A DNA stretch of 64,000 bases from Mucilaginibacter endophyticus (GTDB lineage: Bacteria > Bacteroidota > Bacteroidia > Sphingobacteriales > Sphingobacteriaceae), in the NCBI RefSeq assembly GCF_003351025.1, contig NZ_QPCG01000007.1, forward strand, positions 186,001 through 250,000, in the 5' to 3' direction. The position numbers and the translations under genes are program-made. The notes under the pieces were generated by a model. The model had not been told where the DNA came from and did not search any database. It worked only from the letters and a program-made list of their open reading frames with translations. Shown in pieces: positions 17,329 to 25,781 of this stretch (within the stretch, counting starts at the first letter, position 1; each line of letters begins with the position of its first letter).

Positions 17329-20300
17329 ATGAAGCGCTCACAACAAAATACATTTACAAGCACCTGCTGTTATTGCGGGGTTGGCTGCGGCGTGGTCATT
17401 AATAAAGAAAAAAATGGCAGTATAACGCTTGAGGGTGATAAAGACTATCCCGTTAATAAGGGGATGCTGTGCAGTAAGGGACTCAACCTGCATTATACTG
17501 CCAACGATAAATCAGACAGGTTGCTGTACCCTCAAATGCGTTACAACAAAAGCATGCCCCTGCAAAGAGTAAGCTGGGACGATGCATTGGAGCGTACGGC
17601 AGCTATTTTCAAAACCTTCATCGATAAGTACGGCCCTGACTCGGTAGCGTTTTACGCTTCGGGCCAATGCCTTACCGAGGAGTATTACGTTGTTAATAAG
17701 CTAATTAAGGGTTTTATCGGTAGCAATAATATCGATACTAATTCGCGCCTGTGTATGAGCAGCGCTGTAGCTGCTTATAAAATAGCCCTTGGCGAAGACA
17801 CCGTGCCCGTTTGTTATGACGACATTGAACTGGCAGATTGCTTTTATGTAACCGGGGCCAACCCAGCCTGGTGCCATCCTATTTTATGGCGAAGGGTTGA
17901 GGCGCATAAAGCTGCCAATCCTGATGTGAAGATCATTGTGGTTGATCCGCGGGTAACCGATACCTGTAGCACTGCCGATCTGCACCTTCAATTGAACCCG
18001 GGTACCGATATCACCCTGAACCATGCTATTGGTAGGGTGTTGATTGAGAATGGCGACATTGATATTGAGTTCGTGAGCAATCATGCTGATGGCTTTGAGC
18101 AGTATAGTAAACTGGTATTTGAGCGCACCCTTGCCGAATCATCGGCTATTTGCGGGGTTAGTGAAAGCGATATCCGCCTTGCAGCCAAATATATTGCCGA
18201 ATCAAAAGGCTTTATCACCATGTGGACAATGGGCTTAAACCAAAGTTCTGTTGGGGTAAATAAAAACCTGAGCCTCATAAACCTCAGCTTAATAACCGGC
18301 CATATTGGTAAACCGGGTTCCGGACCGCTTTCGTTAACCGGCCAGCCTAATGCTATGGGTGGGCGCGAGGTTGGTGGCCTTGCAAACCTTTTACCGGCGC
18401 ATCGTAACCTGGCAAACCCGGTTCACCGGGCAGAGGTACAAAAGTTTTGGGGCGGAAAAGAGATAGCCGCCAAGCCGGGGCTAACGGCCACTGAAATGTT
18501 TGAGGCCCTGAATAATGGTAGCCTAAAAGCTATCTGGATCATGTGTACTAATCCGCTTACCAGTTTGCCGAATGTACGGCTGGCTGAGGAAGCCCTGAAA
18601 AAAGCAAAATTTGTGGTGGTTCAGGAGATCAGCAATAAACCCGAAACTTTGGCTTATGCCGATGTGATCCTTCCCGCCGCGGCCTGGGCCGAAAAGGAAG
18701 GGACGATGACCAATTCCGAAAGGCGTATCAGCTACCTCAATAAAATACTTGATCCACCGGGTGAAGCTATGCCGGATAGCGAGATCATTTGCCGTTTTGC
18801 CCGTAAAATGGGATATAAGGGCTTTGACTTTAAAAACGCTGCTGAAATTTATGCCGAGCACGCTAAACTTACCGCTAAAACCAATATTGATATCAGCGGA
18901 CTTAGCTATGATATCATTAAACAGCAGCGCTCGGTACAATGGCCATATAAAAAACGCCAGGCAGCGCCCGGAACTTCCAGATTGTTTACTGATAAGCAGT
19001 TTTACACGGCTACGGGTAACGCGCAAATCAGCGCTGTGCCCGATAAGCATAGCAGCGAAATGCCTGATGATGATTATCCTTTCATTCTCACTACCGGCCG
19101 GATCCGCGATCAGTGGCATACCATGAGCAAAACCGGAAAGGTGAACAAGCTTAATCAACATATTAAGGAGTCTTTTGTTGAGATCAACCCTGCCGATGCT
19201 GCCGTTTTGGGTATCAGCGAAGGCGACGTTACTATTATTACGTCCCGTAGAGGCGAAGCAAGAGTTAAAGCGCGTCTTACCGAACAGATAAAGCAAGGCG
19301 TAATTTTTGTGCCGATGCATTGGGGCAAGATCCTCAATAACGACCTGCACCGCATTAACAATGTTACCAACGATGCCGTAGACCCGATATCGAAAGAGCC
19401 TGATTTTAAGTATTGCGCGGTAAAAGTTGAAAAGTATAAAAAGCCTTTCCAAAAAATTGTGGTAGTGGGCGCCGGGGCAGGTGCACATGGCTTTGTACGC
19501 TCGTACAGGGAGTTGAATAAGGATGACGAGATCATTATTTTCAGTAAAGAAGATCATCCCTTTTACAACCGCGTAATGCTGCCCGATTATATCAGTGGCG
19601 AACAACGTTGGGAGCAGCTGGTAAAAATGACCGATGAGGAAGAGCCTGAACTTAAAATAAGGTTGCTACGAGGCGTAAGCATCGAAAAAATAGATCGTGC
19701 CAATAAATATGTGCTGGACAGCCGGGGCATAAAAACATATTATGATGTACTGCTGCTGGCTACCGGCAGCCGAGCTGCAATCCCTAAAAATGTGCCATCG
19801 TTGCCGGGCATCTTCAGCATGCGCAGCCGTAACGATGCGGATAACTTTAAAAAACATGTACCTAAAAACGGGCACGTGGTAATAGTAGGCGGTGGTTTGT
19901 TAGGCCTGGAAATGGCCGCTTCCCTGCGTGAGATCGGTATCACCATAACTATTATTCAACGTACGTCAAGGTTTTTAAACCGGCAACTGGATGAGCTTGG
20001 CAGCAGGCTGTTGCACGAAGAAATGGTTGACCAGGGCTGCGATATTTTTTATGATGATGAAGTGCAGTTGTTTTATGGCCGCAGTAAGCTGACTGGTATC
20101 GGTTTAAAAAGCGGGCGAAAAATTGATTGCGATGCCATGATCCTGGCCATAGGCACAACGCCTAACCTGGAAATTGCCAGGGATTGCGGTCTTGAAATTA
20201 AGCGTGGCGTAATAGTGAACGAACGCTTGGTCACCAGCGACCCTAACATCTACGCCATTGGTGAAATAGCCGAATTTCAGGGTACTTTATACGGCATAAC

Positions 20301-20841
20301 CGCAGCGGCGGAACAGCAGGCAGCCGTAGTTGCCGGATATATGAATGGCGACATTGCCAGTTACTATAAAGGCAGCTTGTTTATGAATATTATCAAAATT
20401 CATGGCTTTGATTTGTGCAGCATTGGTTTATCCGATTGCCCTAATGATAAAGATTATGAGGAGATTGTGTTTATAGATAAAGCCAAACGCTATTACAAGA
20501 AATGTATTATTCACCAGGATAGGCTGGTAGGTACCATTTTAATTGGTGATAAAGGCGAATTTCAGGAGTTTAGGGAGTTGATAGCCAACAAAACCGAACT
20601 AAGCGATAAGCGCCTTAAACTACTTCGCAGCGGCAAAACCGCCGAACCTGTTTTAGGTAAGCTGGTTTGCAGTTGTAATAACGTAGGGGCGGATAATATT
20701 CGTAATAAAATAGCAAGCGGGTGCACGCAACTGGCAGATGTTTGCAGCCAGACAGGAGCCGGAACCGGATGTGGATCATGCCGGCCTGAGGTTAAACGTT
20801 TGCTGGAAGAGGCACTTCAGCAGCAATTAGTAAAAGCTTGA
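17329..20841 (+). CDS. Assimilatory nitrate reductase fused to FAD/NAD(P)H oxidoreductase and [2Fe-2S] domain
   Basis: A 1170-residue multidomain enzyme reducing nitrate to nitrite. The first 700 residues are a molybdopterin oxidoreductase: an N-terminal 4Fe-4S site (C-C-Y-C-G-V-G-C near residue 13, last cysteine in M-L-C-S-K-G near 48), the Mo-bisMGD core and a C-terminal MGD-binding domain (G-R-I-R-D-Q-W-H near 590). Residues 705-1090 form a NirB-like flavoprotein with dinucleotide motifs near 711 (G-A-G-A-G) and 852 (G-G-G-L-L-G). A BFD-like domain closes the protein (C-S-C near 1112, C-G-S-C near 1148). In many bacteria the flavoprotein is the separate NasB/NasC chain; here it is one polypeptide. 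The next gene starts 4 bp after the stop. Confidence 0.93.
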   Translation: MKRSQQNTFTSTCCYCGVGCGVVINKEKNGSITLEGDKDYPVNKGMLCSKGLNLHYTANDKSDRLLYPQMRYNKSMPLQRVSWDDALERTAAIFKTFIDKYGPDSVAFYASGQCLTEEYYVVNKLIKGFIGSNNIDTNSRLCMSSAVAAYKIALGEDTVPVCYDDIELADCFYVTGANPAWCHPILWRRVEAHKAANPDVKIIVVDPRVTDTCSTADLHLQLNPGTDITLNHAIGRVLIENGDIDIEFVSNHADGFEQYSKLVFERTLAESSAICGVSESDIRLAAKYIAESKGFITMWTMGLNQSSVGVNKNLSLINLSLITGHIGKPGSGPLSLTGQPNAMGGREVGGLANLLPAHRNLANPVHRAEVQKFWGGKEIAAKPGLTATEMFEALNNGSLKAIWIMCTNPLTSLPNVRLAEEALKKAKFVVVQEISNKPETLAYADVILPAAAWAEKEGTMTNSERRISYLNKILDPPGEAMPDSEIICRFARKMGYKGFDFKNAAEIYAEHAKLTAKTNIDISGLSYDIIKQQRSVQWPYKKRQAAPGTSRLFTDKQFYTATGNAQISAVPDKHSSEMPDDDYPFILTTGRIRDQWHTMSKTGKVNKLNQHIKESFVEINPADAAVLGISEGDVTIITSRRGEARVKARLTEQIKQGVIFVPMHWGKILNNDLHRINNVTNDAVDPISKEPDFKYCAVKVEKYKKPFQKIVVVGAGAGAHGFVRSYRELNKDDEIIIFSKEDHPFYNRVMLPDYISGEQRWEQLVKMTDEEEPELKIRLLRGVSIEKIDRANKYVLDSRGIKTYYDVLLLATGSRAAIPKNVPSLPGIFSMRSRNDADNFKKHVPKNGHVVIVGGGLLGLEMAASLREIGITITIIQRTSRFLNRQLDELGSRLLHEEMVDQGCDIFYDDEVQLFYGRSKLTGIGLKSGRKIDCDAMILAIGTTPNLEIARDCGLEIKRGVIVNERLVTSDPNIYAIGEIAEFQGTLYGITAAAEQQAAVVAGYMNGDIASYYKGSLFMNIIKIHGFDLCSIGLSDCPNDKDYEEIVFIDKAKRYYKKCIIHQDRLVGTILIGDKGEFQEFRELIANKTELSDKRLKLLRSGKTAEPVLGKLVCSCNNVGADNIRNKIASGCTQLADVCSQTGAGTGCGSCRPEVKRLLEEALQQQLVKA

Positions 20842-20845
20842 ACCA

Positions 20846-22288
20846 ATGGAGAATAAGCAACTGATTAAGATAAACCTGCCGGGAGGCGTAGCCTCTGCCG
20901 GCGATTTTTATGAAATGCTCATCATAGCTCAAAATGCAGGTGCTACACAGGTGCGTTTTGGTAACCGGCAGCAGCTTTATTTTGAGCTTGACGAGGCACG
21001 CCTTGAAGATCTGGAGTTTGACATGTTAAGCGCCGGTATTGATCATGAAGTTAACCAGGACGCTTACCCCAATATTACCAGCTCTTATATCGCCGACGGG
21101 ATCTTTAACCAGGAAAACTGGCTCAAAGAAGGCGTTTATAAAGATATTTTCGACCTGTTTGATTATCAGCCCGAGTTAAAAATAAACCTGGTTGACAGCA
21201 ACCAAACTTTCGCCCCTTTTTTTACAGGCAACCTTAATTTCATTTACTCGCCGGTAAGTAATTACTGGTATTTGTATATCAGGTTTCCTAAAACCAATAT
21301 CCTGTATTGCTGGCCTGTATTGATTTATTCGGACGATATTCCTGCCGTAGGAAAAGCTATACAACAGGTAATATTTGCTAATAAGGCACGCTTTTATGAT
21401 CAGGCCGAGATCAATCCTGAAGAGCTTTATCAATTGGTTATTGCCAGTCACCAATTTGTTATACAGGAAATTGATCAGCCGCTGGTAATCCCTGAATTTC
21501 AATTACCCTATTACGAGGGTTTTAATAAGCAGGGTAACAAATACTGGCTGGGAATATACCGGCGTAATGAGCTTTTCGACATCGAATTTTTGAAGGAGAT
21601 CTGTAACCTGTGCATGCAAACCAGGGTAGGGCAGTTGTACATCAGTCCATGGAAATCTTTACTGATAAAAAATATTGAGGCTAAACACCGGCCATTATGG
21701 GGCAACCTGCTTAACAAATACCGGGTAAATATCAGGCATGCCTCAAACGAGCTTAACTGGCAGGTTGAGGATCTTTGCAGCTCATGTCTTGAGCTTAAGC
21801 AGCAATTGGTAAGCGAGTTTGAAGAGGCTGATCTGCGAACTTACGGCCTTAGCTTTGCCATAAAGCGTTCGCCTAAATCGGGTATTTATGGTTCGGTTAT
21901 GATCCGTTCGCGGATGCCCGATGAGTTTGAGATTGTACATACCCGCGATTTTAACCACAACACCCGCGAATTTGTGGTATATAAACAAAGCGTTCCAAAA
22001 GCAGATCTCAGTAAACACCTGATAGCGTTGTGCGATATGTTTTACGAACAGCAGTGCAATAACCGATTGCCTTTACAGGTAAGTAATAGTAATAATGAGG
22101 TTAAATCAACTAACCAGAAAACTGTTCATCAATGTAAAAGCTGCTTCACCATTTATGACGAATTGTATGGTGATTTGCTGAACGCAATAGAGCCAGGAAT
22201 ACCTTTTGAAAATTTATCTAACTACGAATGCCCGACTTGCGGCTCAGAAAAAGAGAATTTCGCCGAGGTTATGTGTGTTGTTGAATAG
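20846..22288 (+). CDS. Rubredoxin-tailed protein with nitrite/sulfite-reductase-like half domain
   Basis: A 480-residue cytoplasmic protein. The N-terminal part (I-K-I-N-L-P-G-G-V, then G-A-T-Q-V-R-F-G-N-R-Q-Q-L-Y-F) resembles the ferredoxin-like half domain of sirohaem nitrite/sulfite reductases. The middle contains C-N-L-C (near 254) and C-S-S-C (near 312) pairs, but I do not see the full sirohaem cysteine set. The C-terminus is a rubredoxin domain: C-K-S-C near residue 429 and C-P-T-C-G near 462, an iron-binding Cys4 site. Its start is 4 bp after the nitrate reductase gene, so the two are co-translated. A role as electron carrier or partner of the nitrate reductase is inference. Confidence 0.8.
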   Translation: MENKQLIKINLPGGVASAGDFYEMLIIAQNAGATQVRFGNRQQLYFELDEARLEDLEFDMLSAGIDHEVNQDAYPNITSSYIADGIFNQENWLKEGVYKDIFDLFDYQPELKINLVDSNQTFAPFFTGNLNFIYSPVSNYWYLYIRFPKTNILYCWPVLIYSDDIPAVGKAIQQVIFANKARFYDQAEINPEELYQLVIASHQFVIQEIDQPLVIPEFQLPYYEGFNKQGNKYWLGIYRRNELFDIEFLKEICNLCMQTRVGQLYISPWKSLLIKNIEAKHRPLWGNLLNKYRVNIRHASNELNWQVEDLCSSCLELKQQLVSEFEEADLRTYGLSFAIKRSPKSGIYGSVMIRSRMPDEFEIVHTRDFNHNTREFVVYKQSVPKADLSKHLIALCDMFYEQQCNNRLPLQVSNSNNEVKSTNQKTVHQCKSCFTIYDELYGDLLNAIEPGIPFENLSNYECPTCGSEKENFAEVMCVVE

Positions 22289-22311
22289 ATATGCGAATAG
22301 TTTAAACACTT

Positions 22312-23922
22312 TCATTTTGCAACGTTTTTTAAAGCATAGAAAAGCGGTTCGCTAACATTGTAGCCAAATGGCCCAAAATCGAAATAGGCATTTCCAATCA
22401 ACAAATCAAGCTTATTATCTCCGTTGATATCGCCGGCATCAAGGGTAACCGCACGCTCAAATTTGATATCGGGAGAAAGCGCGTAAGGGGTGAAATTTAA
22501 ACCTCCTGTACCCTTTAGATATACAAAGCCCTCTTCTGGTTGCCGGGCATCAGTGAAAAGACTGACAGTTGCAATGTCTATATTACCATCGCCGTCAAAA
22601 TCTCTTGCAATTGCCTTATAACATCCGTTTATAGGATAAAAATATTGCTGTTTGTAATTGCCTTTTCCATCATTTATAAAAATATATACACCGTGGTAGG
22701 GCTTTAATACCAAAGTGGCATTCCCATTATCGCCACAGGTATACACGATATCTTTATATCCATCGTGGTTTATATCAACCATCTCAAAATACGATGAACC
22801 ATAAATAGCCGGGAACCTAAGCATTTCTTTTGCCTCAAATTTACCATTGCCTTTATTGGTAAAGTGAAAAATACCTTCTTCGCCCTGTGCAAAAAGTACG
22901 TATAGTCCGGGCAGTTTACCATCCTGATTATCTATATAGGCTTTAATGGCGCCGGGTAAGGTACTTATAACATGTTTGGTAAAGTTGCCGTTGCCTATGT
23001 TCTCCATCCAGCATAACTCGCCCGTTAGGCTCCCAAACTCACAAATAACATAGTCGGTTTTGTTGTCTCCATTAATATCAGCAGCCAAAATCTGTACAGG
23101 CCTGCCAAGTTTACTAAAAGTAGGCTCGGGGGCAAGCCGCATTTTACCTTCAGCCGAAATCGTTAGCTGGGTTATTGTACCCAGTTTATCGCTGTTTGCA
23201 CCCAGATCTTTACCTATTGTACAAACCAAGGTGTTACCATGGTCAAAAAGGATGTCAACCACTGGCCCTGTTGTAGCAATTGAATCAATGATTTTTAGCT
23301 GTACCGATAACAGGTAGAGTTTTTTAGCCTGCCCGTTAGCAATAAATATGCGGGCTGGTTTAACACTGTTATCTATTTTTACGTAACTACCCAATACCTG
23401 TTTTCCTTCAAGCGATTGCTGCGGTTTTTCGACAGCGAAAAATGGCAGTTCTTTTTTTATAGGCAATGGCCTGTTTTGAGGAGGAAGCTTGATAGGGGCA
23501 GTGTTCATGTAATAATCTATAATGTCCTGCCATTGCTCATTATTTAAAACAGGAGCAGAGGGCACTACCAGGTCGTCGCCTTTTATTGATCCTACGTAAG
23601 ATTCCCCGCGGTGATTTTTGATCCCCATGCGTAAGCCCATTTGCGGAAATACATTTTTCCATTTAAACCTGTTAAGCAGTGCGGGATCGGGTAGCATATG
23701 GCATGAAGTACAGTATTGTTGGGCTAATACCTTTCCGGCAGCAATGCTTTCCACAGTGGCTATCTGGAAATGCTCTCCCTCGTTGGCAGCTGTATTGTCT
23801 TCTTTATTTGCCTGTAAATACCAAAACAAACCAATAGTAATTGCTATCACCAAAACCACAATACTAACAATTACAGCTTTTGAAACTTTTGCAGGGCGGT
23901 GCTTATCGGGTCTATTAATCAT
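22312..23922 (-). CDS. Membrane-anchored haem-c and FG-GAP/VCBS repeat protein
   Basis: A 536-residue protein: a short basic N-terminus, one transmembrane anchor (about residues 15-36), a single haem-c motif C-T-S-C-H near residue 71, then a beta-propeller of FG-GAP/VCBS repeats recognisable by repeated D-x-N-x-D-x-x-x-D calcium loops (D-I-N-G-D-N-K-T-D, D-I-N-H-D-G-Y-K-D, D-F-D-G-D-G-N-I-D). I chose the ATG at 23922 because the more distal ATG at 24027 lies inside the terminator hairpin that follows susD. It ends the PUL gene order on the minus strand. The family function is not known; a redox or glycan-surface role is inference. Confidence 0.82.
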   Translation of the reverse strand: MINRPDKHRPAKVSKAVIVSIVVLVIAITIGLFWYLQANKEDNTAANEGEHFQIATVESIAAGKVLAQQYCTSCHMLPDPALLNRFKWKNVFPQMGLRMGIKNHRGESYVGSIKGDDLVVPSAPVLNNEQWQDIIDYYMNTAPIKLPPQNRPLPIKKELPFFAVEKPQQSLEGKQVLGSYVKIDNSVKPARIFIANGQAKKLYLLSVQLKIIDSIATTGPVVDILFDHGNTLVCTIGKDLGANSDKLGTITQLTISAEGKMRLAPEPTFSKLGRPVQILAADINGDNKTDYVICEFGSLTGELCWMENIGNGNFTKHVISTLPGAIKAYIDNQDGKLPGLYVLFAQGEEGIFHFTNKGNGKFEAKEMLRFPAIYGSSYFEMVDINHDGYKDIVYTCGDNGNATLVLKPYHGVYIFINDGKGNYKQQYFYPINGCYKAIARDFDGDGNIDIATVSLFTDARQPEEGFVYLKGTGGLNFTPYALSPDIKFERAVTLDAGDINGDNKLDLLIGNAYFDFGPFGYNVSEPLFYALKNVAK

Positions 23923-24019
23923 GAATATTAAGATGCGTGATGAAGATACAACCAATAAACCAATTAGATAGGTTTGGTTATTTCTTTTAGCACTCCTGGT
24001 TATTTTTAGAATGTACTTT

Positions 24020-24053
24020 AAAAACATAACCCCAGGCGCAATGCCCGGGGTTA
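24020..24053 (-). terminator. Rho-independent terminator after susD
   Basis: On the minus strand AACCCC pairs with GGGGTT around an inner GGC/GCC pairing, followed by a run of T. It starts 24 bp after the susD stop and separates the SusCD transcript from the haem-c/FG-GAP gene. Confidence 0.7.
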
Positions 24054-24076
24054 CATCGGTTTAGGAGTTAATTAGT

Positions 24077-25765
24077 TTAGTATCCTGGATTTTGTACCAG
24101 CTTTTTATTCTTATCAATTTCTGTCTGCGGAATTGGCATCCAGTTTTGCCGCTCGAAGAAGGTATTGGTGAATATTTTAACCGGCGTATAGGATAATCCC
24201 GAGCCGGCGGCCTCTATCTTCATACCATATTCAGGCGAGGTAAGTACGCCGGTTGGCCCCGTAGTGATCAACCATCTGCGGATATCGAACCATCGCTTAT
24301 CTTCAAACGCCAGCTCAATACGTCTTTCACGGCGAATGTACACACGCATTTCATCCTTGGTTAAGCCTGCTTTTACAGCCGGTAGTGCAGAACGGGCCCT
24401 CACTTTATTAACCGCGTCATAAACGGAAGCGTCCGGTCCGGCGGCTTCGTTTTGGGCTTCAGCATAGCTTAACAATACTTCGGCATACCGGAAGATGATG
24501 TAATTGGCAAAGCTCGGCGCCAGGTTGATACTGGTTTGCCCGGTAATACTTTCGTCAAGTGTTTTGCGGGCGTTATAACCGGTATTGGTGATATCGCTTG
24601 TAGAGCCAAGGTCAATCTGGTTACTGCCACCTATGCGCGACTTAAAGATATCACCCTGCCATGGTGCTCCATCGTACAAGATTGACTGATAAAAGCGCTG
24701 TTCACGATGTGTATAGGGATCTTGAGGGTTATAACCGGAAGCGGCATCGGTAATAGGTAAACCATTATCCATTGAGTAATCATCAACCAAGCCCTGAGTA
24801 GGCGCAAGGTTACCCCATGATTGCTGAACACCATTTACATACACCGGGCCAAGGTAACCTTCGCGGTGACTGCCTTTTGCAGGGCCCGTAGCATAACCGC
24901 GGGCAAAAATAGTTTCAACGTTCCAGTTATTCGCTGATAAAAACTGATCGGCATATGAGGTAGCTGTAGTGTTGAATAGGCTATAAGTACCCATATCCAT
25001 TACCGATTTATTGGTAGCCGCAGCTTTGCTCCATTTGCCAGCATCATTGGCGGTATTCACCAGCGGACTGGCTGCAAAAAGCTCAACCCAGCCTTTCAGT
25101 GTTAATGCTGCTCCTTTGGTTGCACGGCCACTTTCGGCCGCTTTTGTTGGCAAAACCGCCGCTGCCGCATCGCAATCAGCTTCAATAAAGGCAACTGTTT
25201 CATCAATGCTGGAGCGTGCTGTAAAAATGTCGCTGCCATCCTGGTTGTTAAGCGGGGTTGTAATAATCGGAACGCCGCCATAAGCAGTAAACAGCAGCGA
25301 ATAGAAATATGCCCTCATAAATGTAACTTCGGCAACACGTTGTTTGTACCAGTCGTCGGTGTATTTATCCTTGTTTGCTGCGGCCTGCTGCAGAAATATA
25401 TTACATTTCCTGATTTTGCCATAGTTACCTTCCCAGTCCCACATGCCACCGGGGCCTGTTGGTACGTTACTTGGGCCTATGGAGCCTGCTCTTACCGTAG
25501 CCTGCCCGTTTTCCCAGGCGGCGCCGCAAAAGCTATTGTCGGCATATTGCTCGGTAAGCTGATAGTCGTTGTTGATATCCGGAATTTGATTATAAATATC
25601 ATTCACAAAAAGATCAGCGTTGCTTTGCGAACCAAATGTAGCAACGTCGGTCAGAAACCCCTTGGGCGTTACATTTAATGAATCATCTTTCTTACATCCA
25701 CTAATACTTACAACAAGTAAAGCAAGTAAAAAAAGTTCTCGGTATTTTATAAAAATCTGTTTCAT
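24077..25765 (-). CDS. SusD/RagB-family outer membrane glycan-binding lipoprotein
   Basis: A 562-residue surface lipoprotein with signal V-V-S-I-S-G-C (lipobox cysteine near residue 24) and the SusD fold. Recognisable segments are the N-terminal helices with D-L-F-V-N-D-I-Y-N-Q, the R-A-Y-F-Y-S-L-L middle motif, and the C-terminal I-F-R-Y-A-E-V-L-L-S-Y-A-E-A-Q and R-R-E-R-R-I-E-L-A-F-E-D-K-R-W-F-D-I-R-R-W motifs. It caps the SusC channel and captures oligosaccharide. It lies 16 bp behind susC. Confidence 0.95.
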   Translation of the reverse strand: MKQIFIKYRELFLLALLVVSISGCKKDDSLNVTPKGFLTDVATFGSQSNADLFVNDIYNQIPDINNDYQLTEQYADNSFCGAAWENGQATVRAGSIGPSNVPTGPGGMWDWEGNYGKIRKCNIFLQQAAANKDKYTDDWYKQRVAEVTFMRAYFYSLLFTAYGGVPIITTPLNNQDGSDIFTARSSIDETVAFIEADCDAAAAVLPTKAAESGRATKGAALTLKGWVELFAASPLVNTANDAGKWSKAAATNKSVMDMGTYSLFNTTATSYADQFLSANNWNVETIFARGYATGPAKGSHREGYLGPVYVNGVQQSWGNLAPTQGLVDDYSMDNGLPITDAASGYNPQDPYTHREQRFYQSILYDGAPWQGDIFKSRIGGSNQIDLGSTSDITNTGYNARKTLDESITGQTSINLAPSFANYIIFRYAEVLLSYAEAQNEAAGPDASVYDAVNKVRARSALPAVKAGLTKDEMRVYIRRERRIELAFEDKRWFDIRRWLITTGPTGVLTSPEYGMKIEAAGSGLSYTPVKIFTNTFFERQNWMPIPQTEIDKNKKLVQNPGY

Positions 25766-25781
25766 CGCTTTCTTATTTTAG

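Noticed and set aside
18523..19605. Long open frame (360 codons) antisense to the nitrate reductase gene
   Set aside because: It lies wholly inside a well-supported coding frame, shows no domain or signal features, and is explained by the codon bias of the real gene.
23923..24027. Upstream start of the haem-c/FG-GAP protein
   Set aside because: The ATG at 24027 lies inside the susD terminator hairpin, and the extra residues do not form a better signal peptide.
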